Notes: generated by a model from the letters alone, not told the origin. 64,000 bases of DNA from VRUE01 sp963730315 (GCA_963730315.1 CAVSRD010000011.1:124001-188000); one strand, 5' to 3'. Shown: positions 1 through 8,492, counted from the first letter of the stretch. Translations and numbers: made by a program.

Positions 1-2
1 GG

Positions 3-335
3 GAGAACGACCGCCTGCGCAGCGAGGCGACACCGATCCTCGTCGACGCCGCGCTCGAGGCCCCGGCGGCCGAGCGGGAGGTGGCCCGGTTCGCGCAGGC
101 GGGACGCCACGGCGTGGTCCTGCGGCTCGGGTTGCTGTACGGGCCGGGCACCGGCAGCGACGCGCCGGCGGAGCGGTTCGCGTCCTACGGCGCGACCCTG
201 AGGGTCGAGGATGCCGGCTCCGCCCTCGCCACGTCTCTCGAGGTCCCGAGCGGCACCTACAACGTCGGGCGCGACAGCGAGCGGGTCTCGAACCGGGGGC
301 TCAAGGAGGTCAGCCGCTGGCGGCCGGAGCACTGA
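3..335 (+). CDS. NAD-dependent epimerase/dehydratase, C-terminal part (gene enters from the left edge)
   Basis: The frame is open from the first bases of the window to a TGA at 335, so the 5' end lies outside. The visible 110 residues contain LRLGLLYGPGTG, the strand and substrate-loop segment that follows the catalytic YxxxK region in extended SDR epimerases, and a GTYNVG segment typical of the C-terminal half. The Rossmann nucleotide-binding GxxGxxG motif and the catalytic Tyr/Lys are not in view, so neither activity nor substrate can be named. It ends in WRPEH, as many nucleoside-sugar epimerase-like proteins do. Confidence 0.7.
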   Translation, partial: ENDRLRSEATPILVDAALEAPAAEREVARFAQAGRHGVVLRLGLLYGPGTGSDAPAERFASYGATLRVEDAGSALATSLEVPSGTYNVGRDSERVSNRGLKEVSRWRPEH

Positions 336-514
336 ACCGGCCCCCGGGGCGGTTCGGGCCCGCCAGGTCGTCTCGAATGTGCAGGCGGGAGCGCCGGTCG
401 GACGCGGAGTTTGTCGATCCCTGGCCGCCGGGTACCATGGGGGCGCGGCAACTGCGGGGGCGGGGGGCGCGCCAAGCACCGACGACGGGTTCGATCCCAA
501 CTCGAGGAGTAGAT

Positions 515-1462
515 ATGAGCAGCTTTCGCCTCCGCTTCGCCGCCGTAGTCGCCGCGCTCTCGGTCACGCTCGGCCTGCTGGCCTCGTCCGCCTCCGCGAC
601 CAAGCCTCCGAAAGTGATGGCTGCGCTGGGCGATTCGATCACCCGAGCCTTCAACTCGGATGGACCCGGCTGCCCGACCGGCCCCTTCCTCGACTGCCCG
701 ATGAACTCATGGTCGACCGGCACGAACCCGGCGGTCGACAGCCAGTACCAGCGCCTTCAGGCAAGCAACCCCGGACGCGACCTCGTCGCTTTCAACGATG
801 CCGTCTCCGGGGCGCGGGCTATCCACCTGCTCAGCCAGGCGGAAGAAGCCGCTGCGCAGCACGCGGACTACGTGACGATCGAGATCGGCGCCAACGACGC
901 CTGCGGCTCCACCCCGACGGCCACCTTCCGCGGCCAGGTGGAGCTTGCCCTCAAAGCTCTCGTCGGCGCGGAGCCCAAGACCTACATCCTGATGCTGAGC
1001 ATCCCCAACATCAACCAGCTCCACACGCTGTTCACCAACCCGCCCGATCCGAACGCGCTCCTGCGCTGGGAAGTCCTGAGCGTCTGCCAGACGCTGCTCG
1101 CGGACCCGCTGTCAATGGAACCGACCGACGTCGCGCGGCGGGCAGCCTTCCGCGAACACGTGATTGCCCTCAACGCGGCGCTCAGCGACGTCTGCGCGGA
1201 GTTCAAGCGTTGCCGCTTCGACGACAACGCGGTCTTCAACTCGTCGTTCACGACCGCCGACGTGGCAACCGTGATGAACACGGAAGGGCTGCCGTTCCCG
1301 TCGCCGTTCGATGCGATTCCCGTCATCGGACCGGGATACGAACACTCGACGGCGGACTACTTCCACCCGTCGTTGCAGGGACAGCGGGAACTGGCCGGGA
1401 TCTCCTGGGCCGCGACGTTCAGGGACTTCGCGCTGAGGAGGAACGGCCTGCTCTCGCGGTGA
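515..1462 (+). CDS. Secreted SGNH/GDSL-family hydrolase
   Basis: A 315-residue protein. The ATG at 515 is chosen because GAGGAG lies 5 nt upstream and a signal peptide follows at once (basic MSSFRLRF, a hydrophobic stretch, then an ASA cleavage-like site near residue 28). Block I is ALGDSITRAF with the nucleophilic Ser near residue 41. Block III is EIGANDACG, and the DxxH pair is in DYFHPS near the C-terminus. These are the four conserved blocks of the SGNH fold, so an exported esterase or lipase-like enzyme is expected; the substrate is unknown. An in-frame ATG further upstream (377) would bury the signal peptide and is not favoured. The gene stands alone, convergent with the next one. Confidence 0.88.
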   Translation: MSSFRLRFAAVVAALSVTLGLLASSASATKPPKVMAALGDSITRAFNSDGPGCPTGPFLDCPMNSWSTGTNPAVDSQYQRLQASNPGRDLVAFNDAVSGARAIHLLSQAEEAAAQHADYVTIEIGANDACGSTPTATFRGQVELALKALVGAEPKTYILMLSIPNINQLHTLFTNPPDPNALLRWEVLSVCQTLLADPLSMEPTDVARRAAFREHVIALNAALSDVCAEFKRCRFDDNAVFNSSFTTADVATVMNTEGLPFPSPFDAIPVIGPGYEHSTADYFHPSLQGQRELAGISWAATFRDFALRRNGLLSR

Positions 1463-1477
1463 CCGAACGAGGGTGAC

Positions 1478-2248
1478 TCACCGACATCTCAGGCGGCGCA
1501 AGCTGCTCACGGCCGGTCTTCCATCCGCGAGGAACTCACGCAGCGCTGCCCTGCCGCCGCCGACCAACGGCTCTCCGTGAGCGAACAGGAGGCTGTCGAA
1601 GTCGAGGTCAAGCAGCTCCCGAAGCGACTCCCGAAGCCCGGTTCGCACGGCCGGAGGATCGTCTCCCATCAGGAATCCCGGCACGAACGTGAGCTCCCCG
1701 CCGCGCGGGTGCGTGAGGCCGTCGGCGAACGCGAGCGCGCCGTCGCCGGCATTCCGAATGTGTATTGCGGTGTCGTCCGGGCAGATGGCTCCGAGCCGGT
1801 GTGCGGTCACCCCCGGCGCCAGCTCGTCCCCGAACGCGAAGCCCTCGACCTTCGGGCCGCGCCCGAACTCGTGCAGGCCGGCCTCGCTGCAGCGAATCGG
1901 ACACCCGAAGGCCTCCGCGAACGCCTCGCTGTGGCGCAGATGGTGGCGGTTGGTCAGGACGACCTGGCCCGGCGCCTCTCGCCGCTCGAACCACTCGAGG
2001 CCCTCGCGCGGCACCAACGGGTCGAGGACGATCCCGGCGGGCTCGATGTAGCACGAGTCCACGGGCAGCCTGATCCTCGGGTGGATCCCCGTCCAATGGT
2101 GGACGCCCGGGAGCACCTCGCGAATCGGCCGGTGTGACGCCAGCTCGAGCGCGAGCGGGCGAAGGAAATGCGGCCACGCGGCGCCGGTCAGCTCGACGCC
2201 GGAGCGAGCCAGGCGGCCGAGGCGGTCGAGCGACGCCATCGGGAGCAC
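1478..2248 (-). CDS. MBL-fold-like metallo-hydrolase with degenerate metal site
   Basis: About 256 residues. The fold is suggested by a substrate-type opening (HHWTGIHPRIRLPVDSCYI), a TNRHHLRHSEAF segment where beta-lactamase-fold enzymes have HxHxDH, a FADGLTH strand and a C-terminal LLFAHGEPL. The canonical HxHxDH is not intact, so metal binding may be altered or lost. Start is GTG at 2248; an ATG at 2239 is equally possible because neither has a clear Shine-Dalgarno. It converges on the SGNH hydrolase with a 15-nt gap. The family call is from motif shape only. Confidence 0.6.
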   Translation of the reverse strand: MLPMASLDRLGRLARSGVELTGAAWPHFLRPLALELASHRPIREVLPGVHHWTGIHPRIRLPVDSCYIEPAGIVLDPLVPREGLEWFERREAPGQVVLTNRHHLRHSEAFAEAFGCPIRCSEAGLHEFGRGPKVEGFAFGDELAPGVTAHRLGAICPDDTAIHIRNAGDGALAFADGLTHPRGGELTFVPGFLMGDDPPAVRTGLRESLRELLDLDFDSLLFAHGEPLVGGGRAALREFLADGRPAVSSLRRLRCR

Positions 2249-2302
2249 GTTACGCCACGGCAGCCCACGTGGAGGCCCGCTTTCGTGGGAGTGGTGACGC
2301 GA

Positions 2303-2905
2303 CTACTTGCCGGCTTCCTGCTTCAAGAAGGCAACCAGCGCTTCCAGTTCGGAGCTCGAGAGGCTGGCCTTGAAGTTGGTCGGCATGATCCCGGGGCCGT
2401 AGCCGGGGGCGATCTGCGCTTCCGGGTTGACGATCGATTCTTCGATGAAGGCCGCGCTCTTGCCCGGGAGGACTTCGTCGAGGTCGGGTCCCACCGTGCC
2501 GCTCGCTTCCGCCGCCGCCAGCGTGTGGCAACTGCCGCAGCCGTTGGCGGTGAACGCCTGCTCTCCTTCTTCGAGATTGGCGGCCCCGCCGCCGCCCTTG
2601 CCGCCCCCGCCTTCGGAGCCGCCTTCGCCGCCGCCGCCCTTTTCTTCGGCTTTCTTGGCGGTTTTGCCGGTTTCGGGCTTGGCTTCGGTTTCGGCTCTCG
2701 TTTCGGGTTTGGGCGCCGCTTCTTCGGGAGGGGCGGTGGTTTCGCCGGCACCGGCTTCCGAGGCCGCGACGGTCGTGGTCTTCGTGTGGCCCGTGAAGTG
2801 CCCGAGGAAATAGCCCGCGAGGAAGGCCAGGGCAAGACCGAATGCGACCGCGCCAAGGGCCACCATCCCCCAGATCGTCGCCGAGAACCGTTCTTCGTCG
2901 CTCAC
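2303..2905 (-). CDS. Membrane-anchored class I cytochrome c
   Basis: 200 residues. One N-terminal transmembrane helix is followed by a long Lys/Glu/Gly-rich linker (roughly residues 50-115) and a C-terminal haem domain with GCGSCHTL (CxxCH, proximal His) and the downstream Met ligand candidate in PGIMPTNF. The final helix SSELEALVAFL is typical of mono-haem c domains. It should act as an electron carrier outside the membrane, tethered by its helix. The GTG at 2905 is preferred over the TTG at 2911 because it overlaps the stop of the upstream trmO as GTGA and has GGGAG at a good distance. The low-complexity linker is visible as GGC/GAA-rich DNA. Confidence 0.87.
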   Translation of the reverse strand: MSDEERFSATIWGMVALGAVAFGLALAFLAGYFLGHFTGHTKTTTVAASEAGAGETTAPPEEAAPKPETRAETEAKPETGKTAKKAEEKGGGGEGGSEGGGGKGGGGAANLEEGEQAFTANGCGSCHTLAAAEASGTVGPDLDEVLPGKSAAFIEESIVNPEAQIAPGYGPGIMPTNFKASLSSSELEALVAFLKQEAGK

Positions 2906-3441
2906 TCGCAATCTCCCATCGTGCAGTCTTGAGCCCTGCGATCAAACCGATGGGACCCAAGTGCAGCCTCAGATCCGACGACGAGTCTATCGGGACGAGG
3001 TCCTCTCGGCTCGCTGACATCGGCGCCCAGGACCGGCTTTATGTCGACGACCGGTGTTCCCTCCACCGCCTCGAGGTTGCGCACTCGGATTCGGCGGCCG
3101 TCGATCGACACGACGTCCACCCGATGAAGGCCGATCGGGTTGGGGCGGTGGGCGGCGCGGGTGCTGAACACGCCCTGCTGCGCTCTCGAGGCGTCGCCGC
3201 GTGGATGGACCCGCAGGACGGCACGGCTGGCACGGTCGAGCCACGTGAGGACGACGATCGGGTCGCCGGCTCGGATCCCGTCGAGGGCCTCGAGGACCGC
3301 GGGTTCGAGGACGATCCAGGCGTCCGGCGCTCCCTCGTCGCCCTGCCTCGGCGCCGAGCCCGGATCGGTAAGCGGAGACTCGACCCACCCGATCGGCACT
3401 AGCTCGAGGCGCCGGTCGTCGATGTCGTGGCCTGCGGTCAT
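2902..3441 (-). CDS. trmO: tRNA (N6-threonylcarbamoyladenosine37-N6)-methyltransferase, TrmO/TsaA family
   Basis: 179 residues, the usual size for the single-domain actinobacterial form. Visible signatures are the N-terminal PIGWVESP strand, GVFSTRAAHRPNPIGL (the family's most conserved block) and GTPVVDIKPVL near the C-terminus. TrmO uses S-adenosylmethionine to methylate N6 of t6A37 in certain tRNAs, tuning codon reading. GGAGGAGG lies 8 nt before the ATG. It is translationally coupled to the cytochrome c gene downstream (GTGA overlap), a pairing with no obvious functional link. Confidence 0.88.
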   Translation of the reverse strand: MTAGHDIDDRRLELVPIGWVESPLTDPGSAPRQGDEGAPDAWIVLEPAVLEALDGIRAGDPIVVLTWLDRASRAVLRVHPRGDASRAQQGVFSTRAAHRPNPIGLHRVDVVSIDGRRIRVRNLEAVEGTPVVDIKPVLGADVSEPRGPRPDRLVVGSEAALGSHRFDRRAQDCTMGDCE

Positions 3442-3509
3442 TCTTCGTCCTCCTCCCTAGGAGCTCGAAGCGGATCGAGGCGCTACTTCCGAGTTATGCG
3501 ACGCGTGGC

Positions 3510-3779
3510 TCAATCACGAGACCGCCTGCTCGAGCGGTAGGCGAGCAGCCGGTCGACCGCTGCGCCGAGCAGGAACGAGACCACGATGACGACGATCAGC
3601 GGCGTCTCGCCAGAACCGACCACCCAGTTGACGTTGACCTGGTCGAGATTGAGCACCGCGAACAGCACGGCGAGCGTTCCGGCGACGCCGGCGGCCGCGA
3701 GGCGCAGCTTTTCACTGCTCGAGCGCTGCCTCGAGGCGGAGGGCACTTCCTCTTTAGCTGAATCACGCTCGGATGCCAC
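3510..3779 (-). CDS. Small membrane protein, LapA (DUF1049)-like
   Basis: 89 residues from the GTG at 3779. Two hydrophobic helices (LRLAAAGVAGTLAVLFAVLN and an IVVIVVSFLLGAAVDRLL segment) are separated by the short loop NLDQVNVNWVVG, and a basic tail RSSRRSRD follows. The layout LN-x-D-x-V-x-V then a second helix then basic tail is that of LapA-domain proteins; the E. coli relative helps assemble the LPS machinery, while the actinobacterial role is unknown. The frame stays open to an ATG at 3893, but those extra residues overlap a decayed gene and look non-coding. Confidence 0.6.
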   Translation of the reverse strand: MASERDSAKEEVPSASRQRSSSEKLRLAAAGVAGTLAVLFAVLNLDQVNVNWVVGSGETPLIVVIVVSFLLGAAVDRLLAYRSSRRSRD

Positions 3780-3858
3780 CTGGCCAAAGCTTCGCACAGG
3801 GGCGAGCGTGGCGCCTAGGAGCGGCTCGCACCGGAGTCCTCGCGCGCGAAGTCGCCGA

Positions 3859-4461
3859 TCATCTGCGCGACGCCTCGAGAATGGCCGAGCCACGGACCGT
3901 GACCGGCGCGCCCCCTACAGGCTCGCGCTCTCCCCAGATCAACAGGACGGGCATTCCCAACCGCTCGAGCTCGTCGGGCGCGACGCGGCTTGGCCGGCGG
4001 AAGCGCGACGGCGAGAGCAGTACGCAGGGTGCGAGGATTGCGAAGAGCTCGTTTCGATCGGTGGCCGTGGCGAGGGGATCCTGTCCGACCGTGACCAGGA
4101 GCTCGACCAGGTCAGCGTGGTCGACAAGCGCCCGCTCCTCGCCGACCATCCGAGCGAACTGGAGGACGGACTTCTCAGACGGCGGCGAGAGCCGCTGAAC
4201 CTCTCTTCGGGCGGGCCTTGGGCTTCGTTTCTTATCACCCTCGTTTCGAGCGGAGGAGAAGGGGAATTCCTCCCCTCGTCCGGCGAGCGCCGCCTTCAGC
4301 GCCTTCTCGACCGCCTGTTGGGCGTTGAAGCCGATTTTCGAGGCCGATACGCCCTCTGCTTGGCTCAGCGCCTTTGCTGCGGCTAGGCGTCCTGACCCGA
4401 GACGTTGTGAACGCGGCTGATCGGCGGGCTCGCATGCCTCTGCGCTCGGGCGGCGCCCATA
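3859..4461 (-). pseudogene. Decayed chimera: HEPN-domain remnant joined in frame to the C-terminal half of an alpha/beta hydrolase
   Basis: An open frame without a start codon begins directly after the TAA of the SRPBCC gene (4462-4464) and runs to a stop at 3859. Its first half reads like the core of a HEPN protein: LAAAKALSQAEGV, then KIGFNAQQAVEKALKAAL and GRGEEFPF, where complete homologues continue with a His-Asp motif that is absent here. The second half reads VLQFARMVGEERALVDHADL and later MPVLLIWGEREPVG, the late strand of an alpha/beta hydrolase carrying the acid region. The catalytic His segment is missing. No intact catalytic site of either family remains, so this is best read as two gene fragments fused by deletion. 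Confidence 0.55.
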
Positions 4462-5121
4462 TTAGGCAGCGGGTCGAGGAGCTCGTCGAGGGCGACGAGC
4501 TGCAAGCTGCTTGATGCTCTGGAGCATCTTCTTGCTCATCACGAAGCCGATCGGGTCCATCAGGTACGGGCCGAACCCCAGCTTCTCGGCCAGACCCTTC
4601 CCGGCGACATAGCGGCCCCGCTCAAGCAGTCGCGTAGTCCCCTGCCGGCCGTCGAGCAGGTAGAAGCCCCAGGTCGCCTGCGATCCCCGCTCGTTCGGCG
4701 GTCCGCCGAGCACGAGGGCGCGCTCGGGGTCCAGGCGCGCGACCTTGGGGCCGAAGCCCGAGCGACCATGGAGGACGATCGTGTCTCCGATGCTGAGGCT
4801 CTGCAGCTCGGGTCGAACCTCGGTCAGGTTGCGGATCTGGCAACCGACCAGGTTCTCAAGCCCTTGGTAGCTGTAGAAGCCGCCGCGCCCCTGGCCGAGC
4901 TGCACCAGCCAGGGCCAGACTGCCGAGCGGGGGGCGTCGATCGAGACCGCGTGGTCATAGGTCCATTCCGGCTTGGCGACCAGCTCGTCCCCGGGCAGCC
5001 GCATGGCCCTCTCCTGCTCGGTCGCGCCCCAGCCCCGCCGCCACCCGCGCAGAAGTGGATAGAGGAGGACATTGATGGCGATCTGCAGTGCCCCCGATAG
5101 AGAGTCGATCAGCTTTCGCAT
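4462..5121 (-). CDS. SRPBCC-superfamily protein with N-terminal membrane segment
   Basis: 219 residues from the ATG at 5121 (MRKLIDSLSG). A hydrophobic stretch near residues 10-25 is followed by a polyketide cyclase/START-like core: the VSIDAPRSAVWPWLVQLGQG strand-helix opening, a GFYSYQGLENLVG segment, and the paired strands ending in GRYVAGKGLAEKLGFG. Such cores bind hydrophobic ligands; no catalytic activity is predicted. The open frame continues upstream into the antisense of the heliorhodopsin gene, but that part is low-complexity shadow. It is divergent from the heliorhodopsin gene with about 60 nt between starts. Confidence 0.75.
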   Translation of the reverse strand: MRKLIDSLSGALQIAINVLLYPLLRGWRRGWGATEQERAMRLPGDELVAKPEWTYDHAVSIDAPRSAVWPWLVQLGQGRGGFYSYQGLENLVGCQIRNLTEVRPELQSLSIGDTIVLHGRSGFGPKVARLDPERALVLGGPPNERGSQATWGFYLLDGRQGTTRLLERGRYVAGKGLAEKLGFGPYLMDPIGFVMSKKMLQSIKQLAARRPRRAPRPAA

Positions 5122-5181
5122 GGGTGCGGTCCCTGGACGCTCAAGCCGTCCGTAGCCTCGCACGGATCCCCATGGCGCGCG

Positions 5182-6048
5182 ATGGCCCAGACGCGCCCGC
5201 GGCGATCGGGCGCGCGCCTCGTGCTTACCTGGTCGGCCAGGTACCCTCGAGCCAGCTTGCCTCACCGAGACCGAGAAGAAGGTTGCGGTCGCCGCGAAGC
5301 CCTCGCCAACCTCAGGCGCTGGAACCTCGGCGTGGGCTCGGCTCACCTGGCCCAGGCGCTGGCGATCCTGCTGCTCGCCGGCGCGGTTTCGCTCCCGGTG
5401 ACGATCGTCTACCTCACCGGCCCGCCCGGGGCCGGCAACTTCGGCGGGCCGAAGGAGCTCTTCAGCATCCGCGTCGACATCGCCGTGGCGGCGTTCCTCC
5501 TGCTCGCCGCGATTGACCACCTCTCGGTGGGAACCTGGGGGCGGCGCTGGTACGAGCACCAGGTATCGCGTGGAATCAACCCGGCGAGGTGGTGGGAGTA
5601 CTCGATCAGCGCCTCGCTGATGGTCGTGCTGATCGCGATGCTGGCCGGGGTGCGCGAGGGCACGGCCCTGGTGGCGCTGTTCGGCGCCAACGCCGCGATG
5701 ATCCTCTTCGGGCTGATCATGGAGCGAATCAACGTCGGGCGCGAGGAAGTGCAATGGCGCCCGTTCGTCTACGGCTGCCTGATCGGGGCGGTGCCGTGGA
5801 TTGCGATCGCCCTGCAGCTCGCCGTCTCCCAGAACGAGGCGGGCGACGTGCCCGGGTTCGTGATCGCGATCTTCGTGACGCTGTTGATCCTGTTCAACAG
5901 CTTTGCCGTCAACATGTGGCTGCAGTACCGACGCCGCGGCCGCTGGGCGGACCCGCTGTTTGCGGAGAAGGCGTACCTGGTCCTGAGTCTCGTTGCCAAG
6001 AGCGCCCTGGCCTGGCAGGTCTACGGTGGCGCGCTGGCCGGAAGCTGA
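5182..6048 (+). CDS. Heliorhodopsin (light-sensing type retinal protein)
   Basis: Seven hydrophobic segments lie between about residue 50 and the C-terminus at 288. The third-helix block WWEYSISASLMVVLIAML closely matches the R/W-x-E-Y-S-x-S-A-S-x-M pattern of heliorhodopsins, including the Glu taken to be the Schiff-base counterion. The last helix contains LVAKSALAWQVYGG, with the Lys that would bind retinal as a Schiff base. Heliorhodopsins have inverted topology (N-terminus inside) and pump little or nothing. The first 45 residues are Arg-rich and unlike the family, so translation may start later, for example at the TTG before PHRDREEGC. A cation:proton antiporter follows after 60 nt. No carotenoid-cleaving or retinal-making gene is visible in the window. 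Confidence 0.88.
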   Translation: MAQTRPRRSGARLVLTWSARYPRASLPHRDREEGCGRREALANLRRWNLGVGSAHLAQALAILLLAGAVSLPVTIVYLTGPPGAGNFGGPKELFSIRVDIAVAAFLLLAAIDHLSVGTWGRRWYEHQVSRGINPARWWEYSISASLMVVLIAMLAGVREGTALVALFGANAAMILFGLIMERINVGREEVQWRPFVYGCLIGAVPWIAIALQLAVSQNEAGDVPGFVIAIFVTLLILFNSFAVNMWLQYRRRGRWADPLFAEKAYLVLSLVAKSALAWQVYGGALAGS

Positions 6049-6108
6049 CCAGGCGGAGAGCCGCCAACCCCGCTCGGCGGGGCTCGCTGCGACCGCCTAG
6101 GCTCCGGC

Positions 6109-7293
6109 TTGCTGATCGACCTTTCCAACCTCCCACTGGCTGCTGCCGGGGACGCCGCGGGTGTCCTCACCGACCTCTTCCTGGTGCTCCTTGCGGCGAA
6201 GCTCGGCGACGAGGTCTTCAAGCGGATCGGCCAGCCGGCGATCGTCGGCGAGATTCTCGCCGGAATCCTCATCGGGCCCTCCGTGCTCGGCCTGGTGGAG
6301 GCAGGCAAGGTGCTCGAGGTGTTCGCCGAGCTGGGTGTGATCTTCCTGCTCTTCTGGGTCGGGCTGGAGACGCGGATCGCCGAGATGCGAGCGATCGGCG
6401 CAGCCGCTCTCAGGGTCGGCGTGGCCGGCGTGGTGCTGCCCTTCGCCGGCGGAATCGGCCTCGCGCTGGCGCTCGGCGAGAGCACGGAGACGAGCGTCTT
6501 CGTCGGGGCCGCACTGGCTGCGACCAGCGTCGGCATCACCTCGGCCGCGATGATCGACCTCGGGCTGATCCGCACCCGTGCGGCCCGCATCGTCCTGGGT
6601 GCCGCGATCATCGACGACATCCTGGCCCTGCTGCTTGTGGCGGTCGCGACCGGGATCGCGGCCAGCGGCGGGGTCCGGTTCGGGGAGCTGCTCGTCGTCT
6701 TCGGCCTGGCACTCGCCTTTCTCGCCTTCTTCGCGCTCGGCGGCACCAGGATCATGGCCAGCAGACCGCAGATCCTGCGGGCTCCTCGCTTCTCGGAGTC
6801 GCCTCTGCTGCCCGCGGTGCTCCTCTGCCTCGGAGTGGCGGCCCTGGCGGCTCAGATCGGGCTCGCGGCGATCATCGGCGCCTTCCTCGCCGGTCTGATG
6901 GTCGCCGAGACCAAGGAGCAGCACCCGATCGAGGACGAGGTGGCACCTCTCTATGCCTTCTTTCCGCCCTTCTTCTTCGCCTTCATCGGCATCAAACTGG
7001 AGCTCGGCGAGCTGGTCGACGGCGGCACGCTTGCCCTACTCGTCGCCGTCACGGCGCTCGCCACCGTTACGAAGCTGCTCGGTGCCTGGTTTGGAGCGCG
7101 CAGCATCGATGGCCGGGATGCACGGATCGTCGCTGTCGGGATGGTCCCCCGGGGCGAGGTGGGCATCATCGTCGCCGGCATCGGCGCTACGGTCGGCGCG
7201 ATCGACGCGCAGCTCTTCGCGGTGATCGTCGGGATGTCGATCCTGACCACGATTGCCGTGCCAACCGTGTTGCGCCAAATAGGCTCCCCCTAG
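6109..7293 (+). CDS. Cation:proton antiporter, CPA2 (Kef/NapA-type) membrane domain
   Basis: 394 residues, almost entirely hydrophobic, about 12 membrane spans. Family marks are the early FKRIGQPAIVGEILAGILIG block, the VLFxxGLE-like IFLLFWVGLETRI, and the core IIDDILALLLV with two adjacent Asp, as in electrogenic CPA2 exchangers. A late GMVPRGEVGIIVA motif is also present. No TrkA-N regulatory domain follows, so this is the transport unit alone. It should exchange Na+ or K+ for H+ across the membrane. Start is a TTG at 6109 (MLIDLSNLPL), without a strong ribosome site. It lies 60 nt downstream of the heliorhodopsin on the same strand and may be cotranscribed with it. Confidence 0.9.
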   Translation: MLIDLSNLPLAAAGDAAGVLTDLFLVLLAAKLGDEVFKRIGQPAIVGEILAGILIGPSVLGLVEAGKVLEVFAELGVIFLLFWVGLETRIAEMRAIGAAALRVGVAGVVLPFAGGIGLALALGESTETSVFVGAALAATSVGITSAAMIDLGLIRTRAARIVLGAAIIDDILALLLVAVATGIAASGGVRFGELLVVFGLALAFLAFFALGGTRIMASRPQILRAPRFSESPLLPAVLLCLGVAALAAQIGLAAIIGAFLAGLMVAETKEQHPIEDEVAPLYAFFPPFFFAFIGIKLELGELVDGGTLALLVAVTALATVTKLLGAWFGARSIDGRDARIVAVGMVPRGEVGIIVAGIGATVGAIDAQLFAVIVGMSILTTIAVPTVLRQIGSP

Positions 7294-7357
7294 CCGATGG
7301 CGATAGCGGTGGTCAGCGAGACGATGCATCGCGTTAGACCGGAACAGGAGATCAGAG

Positions 7358-7855
7358 GTGTTCGAATTCACCGAGACGATCGAGATCGAGGCCCCACCCG
7401 AGACCGTGTGGGAGGTGGTCGCCGACATCGAGGGCTGGTGGCCGCCGTCGAACCCGGAGCACGAGAGCCTCGAGCGGCTTGACGACCGCGGGCTCGAGGT
7501 GGGTGCGCGGATCAGGATCCGCGAGAAGATCGCGGGCGTTCCCGGCGAGGCAGTGGGGGAGATCACCGAGGTGGAGCCCGGCGCAAGGGTGACCTGGGAG
7601 GCGCCCGCCGCCCGCTACCGCCTTGCAGGCATCTCGGTGTCGATCGGTGAGGGCGTCACCTGGAGCCTCGAGCCGCACGGCGATGACGCCGCGCGCCTGA
7701 GCGCACGAGTGTGGGCAACCTTCCCGCCGGGACCGCGCGGGCGCCTTCTCGAGTGGTTCTTCACCCGGTTGCTCCGGGGCCTGGAGAAGGACCGCGAGCA
7801 CGCCCGCGTCGAGCTGCGCTACCTCAAGCGAACGATCGAGGCGGGGGGAGGATGA
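7358..7855 (+). CDS. SRPBCC-family protein
   Basis: 165 residues from a GTG at 7358 with AGGAG about 8 nt upstream. The opening FTETIEIEAPPETVWEVVAD and the final amphipathic helix with LEKDREHARVELRYLK are typical of the polyketide-cyclase/START-like fold with its long C-terminal helix over a ligand cavity. No catalytic residue is predicted. It follows the antiporter after 64 nt on the same strand, so it may be part of that transcript. It is not closely similar to the other SRPBCC protein at 4462-5121. Confidence 0.8.
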   Translation: MFEFTETIEIEAPPETVWEVVADIEGWWPPSNPEHESLERLDDRGLEVGARIRIREKIAGVPGEAVGEITEVEPGARVTWEAPAARYRLAGISVSIGEGVTWSLEPHGDDAARLSARVWATFPPGPRGRLLEWFFTRLLRGLEKDREHARVELRYLKRTIEAGGG

Positions 7856-7956
7856 TCGTTGGGTTCGGCTGTCGGCGCTTCCTCAAGCCGTCCCCGCAGC
7901 CCCGCCTTGCGTGAAGGCTCCATCAGCGCGTCTCTCCCCATCTCAACCGGCAGCTC

Positions 7957-8418
7957 TCAGGCCTCGGCCCCAGCCGGCGGGGCCGGGGTGAGGCCATGCC
8001 TGCGCATCACCCCGGCCAGGGCGGCGAGGTCCGGCGGACCGCCCGCGGAAGCGGCCAGAACCTCGCCTATTTCCTGGAAGTACACGGGCCCGAAGACGCC
8101 GGGGCTGGCGATCGCGAGGAACGTCGCGTCCGCGCTGCCGCGGTTCTCGAAGCCGTGGATCGCGCCGCGCGGAACGCACACGGCCTCGCCCACTCCGATC
8201 TCAGTCGTCTCGCCGTCGATCGCCCAGGTCGTGACGCCCTCGAGCCCGTAGATGGTCTCCTCGAAGGCATCGTGGCTGTGCGGCGCCGGCATTTTGGAGT
8301 TGGCCGGGACGTAGCACTCGAAGACGCTCACGCTGCCGTTCGAGTCGGTGCCCTCGACGAGGAAGCGAACGCCGAGCTGGCCAACGGTGATCGTCTCCGC
8401 GGTGGTGGCTGGATTCAT
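7957..8418 (-). CDS. Cupin-domain protein
   Basis: 153 residues from the ATG at 8418, which has AAGGAG 6 nt upstream. The first cupin motif is visible in MPAPHSHDAFEETIYGLEG (two His and a Glu as metal ligands). The second is GEAVCVPRGAIHGFENRG with the third His. A single small double-stranded beta-helix of this kind may be a dioxygenase, an isomerase or a ligand-binding protein; no substrate can be named. It is transcribed divergently from a marR-type gene across an 80-nt gap holding a strong promoter and a palindrome, so its expression is probably controlled by that regulator. Confidence 0.87.
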   Translation of the reverse strand: MNPATTAETITVGQLGVRFLVEGTDSNGSVSVFECYVPANSKMPAPHSHDAFEETIYGLEGVTTWAIDGETTEIGVGEAVCVPRGAIHGFENRGSADATFLAIASPGVFGPVYFQEIGEVLAASAGGPPDLAALAGVMRRHGLTPAPPAGAEA

Positions 8419-8463
8419 CGTGATCTCCTTGCGCTGGGTGGCTGGGTAAAGTAGTTTGACGAT

Positions 8464-8492
8464 CATATACAGAATCCGCGAGATTTTGTCAA
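8464..8492 (-). promoter_or_regulatory. Predicted sigma70-type promoter of the cupin gene
   Basis: Read on the minus strand: a perfect -35 TTGACA (8487-8492), a 17-nt spacer (8470-8486) and a -10 TATATG (8464-8469; a TATGAT is offset by 2 nt). Near-consensus promoters are rare in this GC-rich window. The start of transcription would be about 8457, giving a 5' leader of roughly 38 nt before the cupin ATG. Confidence 0.7.

Noticed and set aside
5589..7337. A 580-codon frame overlapping the heliorhodopsin and antiporter genes
   Set aside because: Same strand but +1 frame, Arg/Gly/Asp-rich; the true frames show membrane helices and family motifs.
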